Counted from the stretch's first letter, positions 7,218 to 17,598 are shown. The stretch: DNA of 64,000 nt from Staphylospora marina (GCF_003856495.1 NZ_CP034118.1:1958182-2022181); one strand, 5' to 3'. The notes: a model not told the origin generated them from the sequence alone. Numbers and translations: made by a program.

Positions 7218-8147
7218 TCACAAGGTCAATTCCCAGGTTTCACCAACCTCATCCTCGCCGAACATGTGATGGTTCTCCGCATGAACCAATTCAAACCCAA
7301 AATTTTTGTAGATCCGGCGGGCATCTTTGAGAACACTGTTCGTCCACAGCACCATTTTCTTGTAGCCCCGTCGCCGCGCGAACCGGATGCATTCCTCCAC
7401 CAGCCGTCGCCCCAACCCGAAGCCTCGAGCTTCCGGCTCCACAAGCAGCAGGCGGAGTCTCGCCACCTCCTCGGAATCTTTCGTGACGAAGACGGACCCC
7501 ACGTTTTTCCCGTTCATTTCCGCAATCCAGCAGCGTTCGCGGTCCGGATCGTGATGATTCAAATATTCCGAAACAATCCGGGCCACCAATGCCTCAAACT
7601 GTTCATTCCATCCGTATTCCCTCGCGTACAGCACGCCGTGTCGGTGAATCACCCACCCCATGTCCCCCGGCTCGGGTTCTCTCAGCAAGAACGGCTCCGC
7701 TCCGCTGAAGCGTCCCCGGCGGACAAACACCTCTTCAATGGTCTTCATCGCTTGCAGAAGGCGCTCATCTTCTCCCGGAGGCAAGCCCTCCAACCACTCG
7801 GCCACTTCCTTTCCGGACCGCTTATCCAGGATGGCAAATTCCTTCCGTCCTTCCTCCGTCAGTGAAAGAATGCGTTGCCTGGCATCCGCATCCGACCGGA
7901 CTTTTTCGATCAGACCTTTTTGTTCAAATCGTTGCAGGATCCGACTGAGATATCCCGGGTCCATGCCCAGTTCACGGGACAGTCCCGTCATGGTCCACTC
8001 CCGGTCCTGTGCCAATTCAAACAGGACTCTGGCCTCCGTCAGGGAATACGGACTGTGCAGCAGCCCTTCCTGCAAAACCCCGATCTGGCGGGTGAAAAAA
8101 CGGTTGAATCGACGAATGGCATTCACTTTCTCTTCCATCGACTTCAT
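7218..8147 (-). CDS. MarR-type regulator fused to a GNAT acetyltransferase
   Basis: A 309-residue two-domain protein. Residues ~1-140 form a MarR winged helix (GLSRELGMDPGYLSRILQR as recognition helix; RQRILSLTEEGR as wing). Residues ~150-309 form a GNAT fold with the acetyl-CoA loop EARGFGLGRRLVEECI and a C-terminal LWTNSVLKDARRIYKNFGF segment. Such fusions are common in Bacillota; the acetylated substrate is unknown, and the MarR part probably autoregulates or senses a ligand. The ATG at 8147 has a strong AAGGAGGGAG site six bases upstream. It is monocistronic. Confidence 0.88.
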   Translation of the reverse strand: MKSMEEKVNAIRRFNRFFTRQIGVLQEGLLHSPYSLTEARVLFELAQDREWTMTGLSRELGMDPGYLSRILQRFEQKGLIEKVRSDADARQRILSLTEEGRKEFAILDKRSGKEVAEWLEGLPPGEDERLLQAMKTIEEVFVRRGRFSGAEPFLLREPEPGDMGWVIHRHGVLYAREYGWNEQFEALVARIVSEYLNHHDPDRERCWIAEMNGKNVGSVFVTKDSEEVARLRLLLVEPEARGFGLGRRLVEECIRFARRRGYKKMVLWTNSVLKDARRIYKNFGFELVHAENHHMFGEDEVGETWELTL

Positions 8148-8222
8148 CGTTCTCCCTCCTTGCCTCATTTATTTGCCATTATCAAACAATTATTTGCTTC
8201 GGTCAAGTTTTTTCGCCCGCAC

Positions 8223-8258
8223 AAAAAACCTCGTCCATGCACATGCATGAACGAGGTT
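8223..8258 (-). terminator. Terminator downstream of aspS
   Basis: Minus-strand AACCTCGT and ACGAGGTT, plus an inner CATGCA/TGCATG pair, form a hairpin followed by six T. It lies 76 bases past the aspS stop, so the hisS-aspS transcript probably ends here. Confidence 0.8.
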
Positions 8259-8333
8259 GTCCACAACGTCCTCAGCCGGCTCCGTCCGGCGGCGGGATCG
8301 ATGATGGAGTTTCGCGATGCGCTCATTCACCGG

Positions 8334-10112
8334 TCAGGTGTTCACCTTTTCATCCACCTGAAGCCTCAGCTCCCGGAGCTGCGCTTCGTCCACCGGAGAC
8401 GGCGCTTCCGTCATCAGGCAGGTGGCGCTGTTGGTTTTGGGGAAGGCGATCACGTCCCGCAAATTGCCCCGGCGCGCCAGCAACATGACCAGCCGGTCCA
8501 GCCCGAACGCGATGCCTCCGTGAGGCGGCGCACCGTATTCGAACGCTTCAAGCAGGAATCCGAATTTTTCACGCGCTTCTTCCATCGAAATGCCCAAGAC
8601 GGCAAACATGCGCTCCTGGATTTCCCGTTTGTGGATCCGTCGGCTTCCGCCCCCCAGTTCGTACCCGTTCAGCACCAGGTCATAGGCCACGGCACGCACC
8701 TTGCCCGGATCGGTTTCCAATAGGGGCAGATCCTCATCCATCGGGCTGGTGAAGGGGTGGTGCTTGGCATACCAGCGTCCGTCTTCCGGAGAGTATTCCA
8801 AAAGCGGGAATTCGGTCACCCACAGGAATTCAAACTTCGATTCATCGATCAGGTTGAGGGCTTTCGCAATCCGCACCCGCAGTTCTCCCAGAACTTCCGC
8901 CGCGACATCCGGCCCGTCGGCGATGAAGAACAGCAGGTCCCCCTCTTCCGCTTCGGTTTTCACGCGAATGGCCTCGATGTCCGTCGGGTCCATCGCCTTG
9001 GCGATCGATCCTTTCACTTCTCCGTCCTTGAAGGCGAGCCAGGCGAGACCTTTGGCTCCCAGGTGTTGGGCGACTTTGGTCCAGTTGTCGATCTCTTTGC
9101 GGCTCCACCCCGCGCATCCTTTCACGTTGATCGCCTTCACCCGGCCGCCGGACGCAATGGTGGAAGCAAACACCTTGAAAGAGGTGTCCTTGAGGGCCTC
9201 CGACAGATCCATCAGTTCCATGCCGAACCGGAGATCCGGCTTGTCGGATCCGTAGCGCTCCATCGCTTCCCGGTACGTCATCCGGCGGAAGGGGACCGGG
9301 ATCTCCACGCCGATCGCTTCCCGGAACAGCCGGGCCATCATCTCTTCCATCATGCCCATGAATGCTTCGGTATCCATGAACGAAACCTCAATGTCCACCT
9401 GGGTGAACTCCGGCTGCCGGTCCGCCCGGAGGTCCTCATCCCGGAAACAGCGAACGATCTGGAAGTAGCGTTCGATACCGGAAACCATCAACAGCTGCTT
9501 GAACAGCTGGGGAGATTGCGGCAACGCATAAAAGGATCCGGGATGCACCCGGCTCGGCACCAGATAGTCCCGGGCGCCTTCCGGCGTGCTGCGGGTGAGC
9601 ATCGGTGTCTCCACTTCCAGAAATCCGCGTTCGTCGAGGAACCGACGGATGATTTGCGACGCCTGGTGTCGGATCTTGAGCGCCTCCTGCATCCGCGGCC
9701 GGCGAAGATCCAGGTAGCGGTGTTTGAGCCGGATCGATTCATCCACATCCACGTTGTCCTGGATGGGGAAGAGCGGGGTCTTGGCCGGGTTGAACACCTC
9801 CAACCTTTCGCAGACGATCTCGATGTGACCGGTCTTCATGTTCGGGTTCACGTTTTCCGGCGCCCGGCGCTGCACTTTTCCGAAGACGGACAACACGTAT
9901 TCGTTGCGCACCTGCTTCGCCGATTCGAATAATTCCGTGGAAAGTTCCGGGATGACCACAACCTGGATCCGTCCCGTCCGGTCACGGAGATCGATGAAAA
10001 CGTGTTTTTTCTGATCCCGTATATGCTGCACCCAACCGTTCAGGACAACGTCGGTTCCTTCCGGGAGTCCGATGCAATCCATAATGCAATGTGTGCGTAA
10101 CAGCTCCTTCAC
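8334..10112 (-). CDS. aspS: Aspartyl-tRNA synthetase
   Basis: A 592-residue class IIb synthetase that charges tRNA-Asp. The N-terminal OB domain includes [20 protein letters not shown]; class II motif 2 is around [18 protein letters not shown]; the GAD-type insertion follows; motif 3 [13 protein letters not shown] is near the C-terminus. GTG at 10112 has GGAGGGAAG about eight bases upstream. It follows hisS with a 24-nt gap and shares its T-box-controlled transcript, as in other Bacilli. The length is typical of bacterial AspRS. Confidence 0.98.
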   Translation of the reverse strand: MKELLRTHCIMDCIGLPEGTDVVLNGWVQHIRDQKKHVFIDLRDRTGRIQVVVIPELSTELFESAKQVRNEYVLSVFGKVQRRAPENVNPNMKTGHIEIVCERLEVFNPAKTPLFPIQDNVDVDESIRLKHRYLDLRRPRMQEALKIRHQASQIIRRFLDERGFLEVETPMLTRSTPEGARDYLVPSRVHPGSFYALPQSPQLFKQLLMVSGIERYFQIVRCFRDEDLRADRQPEFTQVDIEVSFMDTEAFMGMMEEMMARLFREAIGVEIPVPFRRMTYREAMERYGSDKPDLRFGMELMDLSEALKDTSFKVFASTIASGGRVKAINVKGCAGWSRKEIDNWTKVAQHLGAKGLAWLAFKDGEVKGSIAKAMDPTDIEAIRVKTEAEEGDLLFFIADGPDVAAEVLGELRVRIAKALNLIDESKFEFLWVTEFPLLEYSPEDGRWYAKHHPFTSPMDEDLPLLETDPGKVRAVAYDLVLNGYELGGGSRRIHKREIQERMFAVLGISMEEAREKFGFLLEAFEYGAPPHGGIAFGLDRLVMLLARRGNLRDVIAFPKTNSATCLMTEAPSPVDEAQLRELRLQVDEKVNT

Positions 10113-10136
10113 GAAACTTCCCTCCTGCCGATTGAC

Positions 10137-11399
10137 TCAGACCTGTTCTTTCAGCCACTCGACGAGCCGGTCGAGAGAAATCGTTTCCTGCCGGCCGTCC
10201 GTCTGATTTTTCACGTTGATTTGACCGTTTTTCCATTCTTCGTCTCCGAGGATCGCCACAAAGCGGGCCCCGAGGCGCTCGGCTTGTTTGAACTGGGCTT
10301 TCAGCTTGCGGCCCATGTAATCCCGTTCGGCCATCAACCCGGCGGCCCGGAGATCTTCCAGGATTCGCACCCCTGCCCGGTCCGCCTCTTCTCCCAGCGT
10401 GACGAGCCAGCAATCGACCGCGGCATCCCCGGGCACGCCGACCCCCTGTTCTTCCAGGGCGAGCAGCACCCGCTCCACGCCGATGCCAAAGCCGATTCCC
10501 GGCATGTCGGGGCCGCCGATTTCGGCCACCAGACGGTTGTATCGTCCGCCTCCGCCGATCGAACCGGCCTGCGAACCCTTCGACTCCACCGTGTATTCAA
10601 ACGCGGTGAACGTGTAGTAATCCAACCCGCGAACCAGCCGGTCGTTCAGTTCAAACGGAATGTCCAGCAAGGTGAGCGCGTCTTTCACCCGGTCGAAGTG
10701 GCGCTTCGCCTCCTCGCTGAGGAAATCCAGGATGGACGGCGCCCCGGCGGAAATTTCTTTGGTGCGCGGGTCCTTGCTGTCGAGAATGCGCATCGGATTT
10801 TTGTACAGACGCCCTCTCGCTTCTTCGGCCAGTTCGTCTTTGTAAGGCTCGAAGTATTCGATCAGCTTTTCGAAGTAGCGCGCCCGCGACTCCGGATCGC
10901 CCACGCTGTTCAGTTGAACCGTCACTCCCCGGAGGCCGGCTTCGCGGAAAAACCGCATGCCCAGTGCGATCACTTCCGCATCCAGGTACGGATCCACGCT
11001 GCCGAACGCCTCCACTCCGAACTGGTGGAACTGCCGGTTCCGCCCCGCCTGGGGACGCTCATAACGGAACATCGGGCCCATGTAATACCACTTGGTCGGC
11101 TGGGGCTCCGCGTACCATTTGTTTTCCACGAACGCCCTCACGACCCCGGCCGTTCCTTCCGGACGAAGGGTCAGGTCCCGGCCTTTTCTGTCCTGGAACG
11201 AATACATTTCTTTTTCGACGATGTCCGTCGTCTCACCGACTCCCCTTCGAAACAGTTCGGTATGTTCAAACACGGGCGTGCGAACTTCCCGGTATCCGTA
11301 GAGTCGGCACCATTCCCGGAATTTCGCTTCAACCCATTGCCACTTCTCGCTCACGCCCGGAAGCAGATCCTGGGTTCCCCGCGGAATTTTGTAAGCCAT
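10137..11399 (-). CDS. hisS: Histidyl-tRNA synthetase
   Basis: A 420-residue class II synthetase for tRNA-His. It starts AYKIPRGTQDLLPG and has motif 2 FRYERPQAGRNRQFHQ. The histidine-specific loops are LVRGLDYYTFTAFEY and GGGGRYNRLV, with motif 3 GIGFGIGVERVLL, followed by an anticodon-binding domain. The ATG at 11399 begins the conserved MAYKIPRGTQ sequence; a TTG four codons upstream abuts GGGAGG and is less likely. It is the first gene after the T-box leader and is followed by aspS. Confidence 0.98.
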   Translation of the reverse strand: MAYKIPRGTQDLLPGVSEKWQWVEAKFREWCRLYGYREVRTPVFEHTELFRRGVGETTDIVEKEMYSFQDRKGRDLTLRPEGTAGVVRAFVENKWYAEPQPTKWYYMGPMFRYERPQAGRNRQFHQFGVEAFGSVDPYLDAEVIALGMRFFREAGLRGVTVQLNSVGDPESRARYFEKLIEYFEPYKDELAEEARGRLYKNPMRILDSKDPRTKEISAGAPSILDFLSEEAKRHFDRVKDALTLLDIPFELNDRLVRGLDYYTFTAFEYTVESKGSQAGSIGGGGRYNRLVAEIGGPDMPGIGFGIGVERVLLALEEQGVGVPGDAAVDCWLVTLGEEADRAGVRILEDLRAAGLMAERDYMGRKLKAQFKQAERLGARFVAILGDEEWKNGQINVKNQTDGRQETISLDRLVEWLKEQV

Positions 11400-11418
11400 C
11401 CTTCCATTCAACCTCCCG

Positions 11419-11735
11419 AAAAAAATGAAAATCTCCCGCCACTGACCTGTTTGTCAGGGACGAGAGATTGGTTGCCTGTTCCCGTGGTACCACCCTGGTT
11501 GGAAATCCGTATGGCCGGACTTCCCACTCATTGCCCCGATATCGCCGGGGATCGCGTCCAAGTCTACTGACCGATCGTTCGATGCGGCGTTCGGTTGGAA
11601 CCTCCGGGTGTCTTTCCCCGATGCGTGACACGGAGAACCTCTCAGCCCACGGGTTCTCCTCTCTGGTTGTCCGTTTAACGGGTACTTTTCCCTTCCTCGG
11701 TCTGTGTATTCCGCTGTGAATTCCGAAGTATTTAG
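11419..11735 (-). promoter_or_regulatory. T-box leader of the hisS-aspS operon
   Basis: The minus-strand leader has the diagnostic T-box AGGGTGGTACCACGGG (11481-11496), which can pair with an uncharged tRNA end. It is followed by an intrinsic terminator (11430-11469, with poly-U at 11419-11429). Stem I features are the AGTA bulge after GGGAAA, the AGAGAGG distal region and the GGCTGAGAGG turn. The specifier region at 11608-11612 reads GACAC, which contains both GAC (Asp) and CAC (His). This matches the two enzymes of the operon and suggests response to either tRNA. Transcription should read through when the tRNA is uncharged. Confidence 0.92.
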
Positions 11736-11741
11736 TTTCAT

Positions 11742-11770
11742 ATTCTACTCAGGGTCTTTTCCTTTGTCAA
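11742..11770 (-). promoter_or_regulatory. SigA promoter of the hisS-aspS T-box transcript
   Basis: On the minus strand, TTGACA (11765-11770) and TAGAAT (11742-11747) are spaced by 17 bp, close to consensus. The predicted start is near 11735, at the 5' end of T-box stem I. Confidence 0.8.
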
Positions 11771-11911
11771 CGGATCCACGTCAAGTTTTTTCACGGGGAT
11801 TCCCGAAATTCACCGGTTCCGAAAAAAGCACAGGTGACCGCCCGGGTCCCCTTGCCGCCCGGAACTGTGGTATAGTGAACGATGAATCAACCATTGCGGG
11901 AGGATCGGTAC

Positions 11912-12286
11912 ATGAAAACATTCGTCCTCTTGGGAAGCGTCAACATGGCGCTGGCCATTGCCCTGGGTGCTTTCGGTGCGCACGGCCTGGCCGGGAAGAT
12001 CACCGAGAAATTGCTGGCCAACTGGAACACGGGCGCCCATTATCACCTGATTCACGCCCTGGGACTGATCGCCGTGGGAATCCTGATCGGCAAATCCGCA
12101 CAGGCAGACTTGTTGAACACGGCCGGATGGCTGCTGTTTGCGGGAATCATCCTTTTCTCCGGCAGCCTGTACGCGATGGCGCTGACAGGCGTCAAAGCAC
12201 TGGGAGCCATCACTCCGATCGGCGGCGTATCGTTCATCATCGGGTGGGTGCTGGTGGCCGTCCACGCCGTGAAACATCTGAACTGA
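11912..12286 (+). CDS. DUF423 small membrane protein
   Basis: A 124-residue protein with four hydrophobic helices: the N-terminal VLLGSVNMALAIALGAFGAH, then HYHLIHALGLIAVGILIG, LLFAGIILFSGSLYAMALTG and GGVSFIIGWVLVAVHAV. The GAFGAHGL and GSLYAMALTG motifs are those of DUF423 (YwdK-like). The function is unknown. The ATG at 11912 is preceded by GGGAGGATCGG, so the longer frame upstream is not needed. It is transcribed away from the hisS promoter and converges on a small minus-strand gene. Confidence 0.85.
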   Translation: MKTFVLLGSVNMALAIALGAFGAHGLAGKITEKLLANWNTGAHYHLIHALGLIAVGILIGKSAQADLLNTAGWLLFAGIILFSGSLYAMALTGVKALGAITPIGGVSFIIGWVLVAVHAVKHLN

Positions 12287-12294
12287 ACCGGGGA

Positions 12295-12465
12295 TCAATC
12301 CAGTCGGAAGTCCGGATGCACATAAGGACGGGGATGCAGGGAGAACCGAGACGGTTGCGGTTTTCGCCTTGGATCATCCGGCGGCACGGATCGCTCGGAG
12401 GGATCGGCGAAACCGAACAGGTTCATCTGCTCCTGAATGTGTGTTTCCTCCGGGGAACGACGCAT
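12295..12465 (-). CDS. Small 56-residue protein, unknown
   Basis: A short frame beginning MRRSPEETHIQEQMNLFGFA and ending HPDFRLD. It has an AAGGAG site ten bases before the ATG and ends nine bases from the stop of the convergent DUF423 gene. It is proline- and arginine-rich in the second half (PPDDPRRKPQPSR) with no membrane segment. The good ribosome-binding site and snug fit between neighbours argue for a real gene. I do not recognise a family. Confidence 0.5.
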   Translation of the reverse strand: MRRSPEETHIQEQMNLFGFADPSERSVPPDDPRRKPQPSRFSLHPRPYVHPDFRLD

Positions 12466-12567
12466 GAACGGTCAACTCCTTGGGATGAGGTTCTGCTCCT
12501 CTCCATTCTGCCCGTTTGACCGGCCGCTTACACGGAAGCAGGCCTCCCCCCGAACACCCCCGAACGG

Positions 12568-12600
12568 AAAAAGCGACAGGCGCATGGCCTGCCGCTTTTC
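12568..12600 (-). terminator. Terminator of tkt (potentially bidirectional)
   Basis: AAAAGCG-A-CAGGC and GGCCTG-C-CGCTTTT flank a short loop, with A and T runs on both sides. It lies immediately past the tkt stop at 12603. Confidence 0.8.
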
Positions 12601-12602
12601 GT

Positions 12603-14606
12603 TTATTGGCGCAAGACCGCTTCCATGGTCTTGACCACATTGTCCACGTGAAAACCGAACTCTTTCATCACCCGACCGCCCGGTGCCGACGCGCCGAACC
12701 GGTCGATGCCGATGACCGCTCCCTGTTCACCCGTGATTCGTTCCCAACCTGCGGGATGAGCGGCTTCAATGGCCACCCGGGCACGAATGTGCGGAGGAAG
12801 CACTTCATACCGGTATTCCTCATCCTGAGCTTCAAACAGCTCGCGACACGGCATGCTGACCACCCGGACGCGAATGCCCTTCTCCAACAGCTTGTTCTGG
12901 GCTTCCAGGGCCAGCGCCACCTCGGAACCGGTGGCCACCAGGATGCCCTGCGGTTGTCCGTCCTGCGCCTCGGACAGGATGTAAGCTCCTTTTTCGATGA
13001 GCTCTTTTCCTTTCCCCGCAGGTGCTTCGAGCACCGGCAAGTTTTGGCGGGTGAGCACCAGCGCGACCGGATGTTCCCGCTGACTGAGGGCGTATGCCCA
13101 GGCAGCGGCGGTCTCGTTCGCATCGGCCGGACGAATCACCACCAGCCCCGGGATCAGGCGAAGCGACGGAATGTGTTCGACCGGCTGGTGCGTCGGACCG
13201 TCTTCCCCCACCGCGATGCTGTCATGGGTGAACACGTAAATGACCGGCAATTTCGAGAGAGCCGCCACGCGAATCGCCGGGCGCAGGTAGTCGGAAAACA
13301 CCAGGAAGGTTCCTCCGTACGCGCGAAGCCCCCCGTGCAGCGCCAATCCGTTCAGAGCCGCTCCCATCGCGTGTTCCCGGACTCCGAACCAGATATTGCG
13401 GCCGGCCGGATGTTCCGCCGTGAAATCCCCTGCGCCTTTCATCAAGGTATTGTTGGAGGATGCCAAATCGGCCGAACCGCCGACAAGCAGGGGAACGCTT
13501 TCCGCCAGGCTTTGAAGCACCTTGCCGGACGCGGACCGGGTGGCAACGGGCTTTTCCTCCTTGCCGAACACCGGCAGGCTGTCTTCCCATCCTTCCGGCA
13601 ATTCTCCCCGCATCGCCTCGTTCAATTGACGGGCCAGCTCCGGATAAGCCTCTTCATACCGGTGAAGTTTCGCATTCCATTCCGCCTCTTTTTCGGCGAG
13701 ACGGGCCCGGATGCCTTCAAAGTGAGCCTTCACTTCATCCGGAACGGTGAAGGACTCTTCATGCGGCCATCCGTATGCTTTTCGCACTTCGGCCACCTCG
13801 TCGCCGCCCAGCGGCTTGCCGTGCGCTTCCGAAGTGCCGGCGCGATTGGGGCTCCCGTAGCCGATGACGGTCTTTACCTCGATCAGCGTCGGACGGGACA
13901 GATCCGCCTTCGCCTCGCGGATGGCCCGGCCGATCGCCGCGAGATCATTGCCGTCCTCCACGCGCAGCACTTGCCAGCCGCATGACTCGAAGCGTTTGGA
14001 CACGTCTTCGCTGAACGAGAGCGACAATTCTCCGTCCAGGGAAATGTCGTTGGAATCGTACAACACGATCAACTTTCCGAGTTTCAGGTGACCCGCGAGC
14101 GAAACGGCTTCCGCCGCCACTCCCTCCATCAGGTCCCCGTCACCGCACAGCACGTACGTGAAGTGATCGATCACCTCATGACCTTCCCGATTGAAACGCG
14201 CGGCCAAATGGGCCTCCGCCATGGCCATGCCGACCGCGGTGGCGATGCCTTGACCAAGCGGACCCGTGGTCGCTTCCACGCCGGGCGTGTGCTTCACTTC
14301 GGGATGGCCCGGAGTGAGCGACCCCCATTGGCGAAACTGTTTCAAATCTTCCATGGAAAGTCCGTATCCGAACAGATGAAGAAGCGAGTAGAGAAGCGCG
14401 GACCCGTGTCCGGCCGACAAAACGAACCGGTCCCGGTTGAACCAGGCGGGATTGGCCGGGTTGTGATTCATGTGACGGGCCCACAACTCGTATGCCATCG
14501 GGGCGGCCCCCATCGGCAGACCGGGATGTCCGGAATTTGCCTTTTCAATCTGGTCGATGGAGAGCATGCGGATGGTGGAGATCGCCAGTTGGTCGAGCTG
14601 GGTCAC
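12603..14606 (-). CDS. tkt: Transketolase
   Basis: A 667-residue thiamine-diphosphate enzyme of the non-oxidative pentose phosphate pathway. Visible are the N-terminal [20 protein letters not shown], the ThDP/Mg2+ motif [14 protein letters not shown] near residue 155, the HGKPLGG loop and the pyrimidine-domain sequence [19 protein letters not shown]. The C-terminal domain includes GTRVMK-like [16 protein letters not shown] at 14606 follows AAAGGGGGAACCG. It appears to be a single-gene transcript with terminators on both sides. Confidence 0.97.
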   Translation of the reverse strand: MTQLDQLAISTIRMLSIDQIEKANSGHPGLPMGAAPMAYELWARHMNHNPANPAWFNRDRFVLSAGHGSALLYSLLHLFGYGLSMEDLKQFRQWGSLTPGHPEVKHTPGVEATTGPLGQGIATAVGMAMAEAHLAARFNREGHEVIDHFTYVLCGDGDLMEGVAAEAVSLAGHLKLGKLIVLYDSNDISLDGELSLSFSEDVSKRFESCGWQVLRVEDGNDLAAIGRAIREAKADLSRPTLIEVKTVIGYGSPNRAGTSEAHGKPLGGDEVAEVRKAYGWPHEESFTVPDEVKAHFEGIRARLAEKEAEWNAKLHRYEEAYPELARQLNEAMRGELPEGWEDSLPVFGKEEKPVATRSASGKVLQSLAESVPLLVGGSADLASSNNTLMKGAGDFTAEHPAGRNIWFGVREHAMGAALNGLALHGGLRAYGGTFLVFSDYLRPAIRVAALSKLPVIYVFTHDSIAVGEDGPTHQPVEHIPSLRLIPGLVVIRPADANETAAAWAYALSQREHPVALVLTRQNLPVLEAPAGKGKELIEKGAYILSEAQDGQPQGILVATGSEVALALEAQNKLLEKGIRVRVVSMPCRELFEAQDEEYRYEVLPPHIRARVAIEAAHPAGWERITGEQGAVIGIDRFGASAPGGRVMKEFGFHVDNVVKTMEAVLRQ

Positions 14607-14690
14607 TTCGGTTCCCCCTTTACCCTGTCTGCGTAAAATCCAATGGATAATATAGCATACCCCAAATTTCGTCCGGGTTCCAGCACAAAA

Positions 14691-14722
14691 ACGCGGCCTT
14701 TTCCCCGTGAAAAAGGCCGCGT
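14691..14722 (-). terminator. Terminator of the rel-dtd transcript
   Basis: ACGCGGCCTTTT and AAAAAGGCCGCGT form a 12-bp stem around CCCCGTG; T residues follow on the minus strand. It lies just after the dtd stop at 14732. Confidence 0.8.
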
Positions 14723-14731
14723 GCCGCCGTT

Positions 14732-15172
14732 TCAGCGGCTTTCCAGAATCAGCGTGACCGGTCCGTCATTGATCAGCGATACTTCCATCATGGCACCGAA
14801 CCGGCCCGTTTCCACCCGAACGCCGTACTCCCGCAGCATGTCATTGAACCGGTCGTACAGCCGGAGGGCTTCTTCGGGACGGGCCGCTTCCATGAAATTG
14901 GGCCGCCGTCCCTTTCGGCAGTCTCCGTACAGGGTGAACTGGGAAACGGACAGGATCGCCCCGCCGACATCCAGCAGGGAGCGGTTCATCTTGCCGTGGT
15001 CATCCTCAAACACCCGCAGGTGAACCGTTTTTTCGGCCAAATATCGCAGATCTTCCTCGGTGTCCCCGTGGGTGAATCCGACCAGAAGCAGATGTCCTTT
15101 TCCGATGGCTCCGGTCACCTGTCCGTCCACGGTCACTTTGGCTTCTTTCACCCGTTGCAGGACGATGCGCAT
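14732..15172 (-). CDS. dtd: D-aminoacyl-tRNA deacylase
   Basis: A 146-residue DTD that hydrolyses D-aminoacyl-tRNA (and Gly-tRNA-Ala) to protect translation. It begins [17 protein letters not shown], has the [19 protein letters not shown] active-site motif near residue 78 and the C-terminal [20 protein letters not shown], which contains the Gly-cisPro-like NDGPVT motif. Length is typical. It lies 37 nt downstream of rel on the same strand, a conserved rel-dtd pairing. ATG at 15172 follows GGAGACAACG. Confidence 0.97.
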   Translation of the reverse strand: MRIVLQRVKEAKVTVDGQVTGAIGKGHLLLVGFTHGDTEEDLRYLAEKTVHLRVFEDDHGKMNRSLLDVGGAILSVSQFTLYGDCRKGRRPNFMEAARPEEALRLYDRFNDMLREYGVRVETGRFGAMMEVSLINDGPVTLILESR

Positions 15173-15209
15173 CGACGTTGTCTCCTCTCTCCGTCACGGT
15201 CTCTTTTTG

Positions 15210-17357
15210 TCACTGCGTGATGCGTCTGACGCTGTAGATGTCACGAACCCGTTTGACCCGTTCGACGACGGACTGAAGGTGATTGATGTTGCGGATCCCC
15301 ACGCGGATGTGAATCGATGCCATGCCCCGTTTGTCACCGCGGGCGACCACGGCCGACAGGTCGGTCTTGGCGTCGCTGACGGCTTGCAACACTTCGCTCA
15401 GAAGCCCCCGGCGATCGAACCCGGAAACCTCGATGTCCACCTGGTAACTCTTTTCGGTGGGATTGTCCCATTCCACCTCGATCCTTCTTTCGTCGGGGAC
15501 CGTCTTCAAGTTGGGACAATCGGCGCGGTGAACCGTCACACCCCTTCCCTGGGTCACATATCCGTCGATCTCGTCCCCGGGCACGGGATTGCAACAGCGG
15601 GACAGGCGAATCAGGAGATTGTCCACCCCTTTGACCCGTACGCCGAAATCGGCGCGACGGCTGCGGGTGGGAAGGGATTTCACCTGGGGCAGCACGACCG
15701 GCTCTTCCGGCTCTTTCAGATCGTTGGTCAGGCGATGCACCACCTGTCCGACCGAAATCCCTCCGTAACCCACGGCCGCAAACAGATCATCCGCCTCGTT
15801 GAAATTGAACTGGCGCGCCACTTCGCCTACACGGTCGGCCGTCATCACCTCGTTCACGTTGAAGTCGTGCTTTTTGAGCAGTTGCTCCACCATTTCCCGA
15901 CCTTTTTCCATGGCCTCTTCCCGGCGCTGTTTCTTGAACCAGGCACGAATTTTGTTCCGGGCGTGAGAGGTTTTGACAATCTTCAACCAGTCCTGGCTCG
16001 GTCCGTAACTGTGCTTCGAAGTGATGATCTCCACGATGTCGCCGGTTTTCAGGCGGTAATCCAGGGGAACGATCTTGTTGTTCACCTTGGCGCCGATGCA
16101 ACGGTTGCCGATCTCCGTGTGGATCCGGTACGCGAAATCGAGCGGAACGGAACCGGCCGGCAGTTCGATCACATCCGATTTGGGTGTGAAGACAAACACC
16201 GTGTCGGAGAAAAAGTCCATCTTCAGGCTTTCCACGAATTCACGGGCATCCCGGGATTCCTGCTGCAGCTCCATCATTTCCCGGAACCATTTCAGCTTGT
16301 CTTCGAACCCGCTGTTGTCCACCGTGGTGCCTTCCTTGTACGCCCAGTGCGCGGCAATCCCGTATTCCGCCGTGCGGTGCATCTCCATCGTGCGAATCTG
16401 CACTTCCACCGGCTCCCCTTTGGGGCCGATCACGGTGGTGTGGAGGGATTGGTACATGTTGGCTTTCGGCATGGCGATGTAATCCTTGAACCGGCCGGGC
16501 ATGGGTTTCCACAGGGTATGGATTACGCCCAGCACCGCGTAGCAGTCACGAACGGTTTCGACGATCACCCGCACCGCCATGAGATCGTAGATTTCATTGA
16601 ATTCCTTGTTTTGGGTGACCATTTTTTTGTAGATGCTGTAAATGTGCTTGGGTCTGCCGGAAATGTCCAGCATGGCGATGTCGGCATCATCCAGACGCTC
16701 CCGGATCACCCGGATGATCTCCTCCAGGTGCTGTTCCCGCTCCGCCCGTTTTTTCTTCATGAGATGAACGATACGGTAATATTGCTGCGGATTGATGTAG
16801 CGAAGCGACAAATCTTCCAGTTCCCACTTGATCCGGAAAATTCCGAGCCGATGGGCGAGCGGGGCGAAGATTTCCAGCGTCTCCTGAGCCGTCCGCCGTT
16901 GCTTGTGTTCCGGCACGTACTTGAGCGTTCGGAGATTGTGCAACCGATCCGCCAGCTTGATCAGGATCACCCGGATGTCCTGGGCCATGGCCACGAACAT
17001 CTTTCGGTGATTTTCGGCCTGATGTTCTTCGGTGGATTTGAATTTCATGTGCTTTTTCAGTTTGGTCACTCCGTCCACCAAATGGCGCACGGTTTCTCCG
17101 AAGTGTTTTTCCACGGTGTCCAGCGTGACACCCGTGTCTTCCACCACGTCATGCAACAGGGCGGCGATCAGGGTGGACACGTCCAGTTTCAGGTCCACCA
17201 GGATCCGGGCGACGGCCACGGGATGGATGATGTAGGGTTCCCCCGATTTCCGGAATTGCCCCCGATGCGCGTCCTCCGCAAACCGGTAGGCTTCCTCCAG
17301 CCTCGCAATGTCCTCTTTCGACAAATATTCACTCGCGGATTTCAGAAGTTCCTCCAT
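15210..17357 (-). CDS. rel: Bifunctional (p)ppGpp synthetase/hydrolase
   Basis: A 715-residue Rel/SpoT-type stringent-response enzyme. In order: HD hydrolase domain with LLHDVVEDTGVT near residue 75 and VAMAQDIRVILIKLADRLHN, synthetase domain with YDLMAVRVIVE and LHTTVIGPKGEPVEVQIRT, TGS domain (VFVFTPKSDVIELPAG), and C-terminal ACT domain with VVARGDKRGMASIHI. HD residues are intact, so it should both make and break alarmone. ATG at 17357 is best spaced from GTGAGGAAC; ATG at 17363 is the alternative. apt, often upstream, is absent. Confidence 0.97.
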   Translation of the reverse strand: MEELLKSASEYLSKEDIARLEEAYRFAEDAHRGQFRKSGEPYIIHPVAVARILVDLKLDVSTLIAALLHDVVEDTGVTLDTVEKHFGETVRHLVDGVTKLKKHMKFKSTEEHQAENHRKMFVAMAQDIRVILIKLADRLHNLRTLKYVPEHKQRRTAQETLEIFAPLAHRLGIFRIKWELEDLSLRYINPQQYYRIVHLMKKKRAEREQHLEEIIRVIRERLDDADIAMLDISGRPKHIYSIYKKMVTQNKEFNEIYDLMAVRVIVETVRDCYAVLGVIHTLWKPMPGRFKDYIAMPKANMYQSLHTTVIGPKGEPVEVQIRTMEMHRTAEYGIAAHWAYKEGTTVDNSGFEDKLKWFREMMELQQESRDAREFVESLKMDFFSDTVFVFTPKSDVIELPAGSVPLDFAYRIHTEIGNRCIGAKVNNKIVPLDYRLKTGDIVEIITSKHSYGPSQDWLKIVKTSHARNKIRAWFKKQRREEAMEKGREMVEQLLKKHDFNVNEVMTADRVGEVARQFNFNEADDLFAAVGYGGISVGQVVHRLTNDLKEPEEPVVLPQVKSLPTRSRRADFGVRVKGVDNLLIRLSRCCNPVPGDEIDGYVTQGRGVTVHRADCPNLKTVPDERRIEVEWDNPTEKSYQVDIEVSGFDRRGLLSEVLQAVSDAKTDLSAVVARGDKRGMASIHIRVGIRNINHLQSVVERVKRVRDIYSVRRITQ

Positions 17358-17551
17358 AGGCATGTTCCTCACACCCGTACTTTCGATGTCTGATGTCCCG
17401 GCTTTCCGCGCCGGGAATCCGGGCTCCGGCAACGGTCGAACGCCAAATTTTCCTATTATTATTACCCATCCGGGGCATGAAAGTAAAGAGTCGGAAAATT
17501 GGACCTTTGACGAAGTTTGTATGTCCCCGTGCGGATGGCGGACAAAAACGA

Positions 17552-17598
17552 AAAGGGGTTTGACGCTCCCGGACACCCCCGGAAACGCAAACCCCTTT
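17552..17598 (-). terminator. Hairpin after the small membrane-protein gene
   Basis: AAAGGGGTTTG (17552-17562) and CAAACCCCTTT (17588-17598) are perfect inverted arms around a C-rich loop with its own CCGG dyads. On the minus strand it ends in TTTTCG, so it serves the gene ending at 17611. Confidence 0.7.

Noticed and set aside
10221-11570. A 449-residue plus-strand frame opposite hisS
   Set aside because: Antisense shadow; it also runs into the T-box leader.
15060-17393. A 777-residue plus-strand open frame opposite rel
   Set aside because: Shadow of rel, which has all domain motifs; the antisense product has no recognisable pattern.
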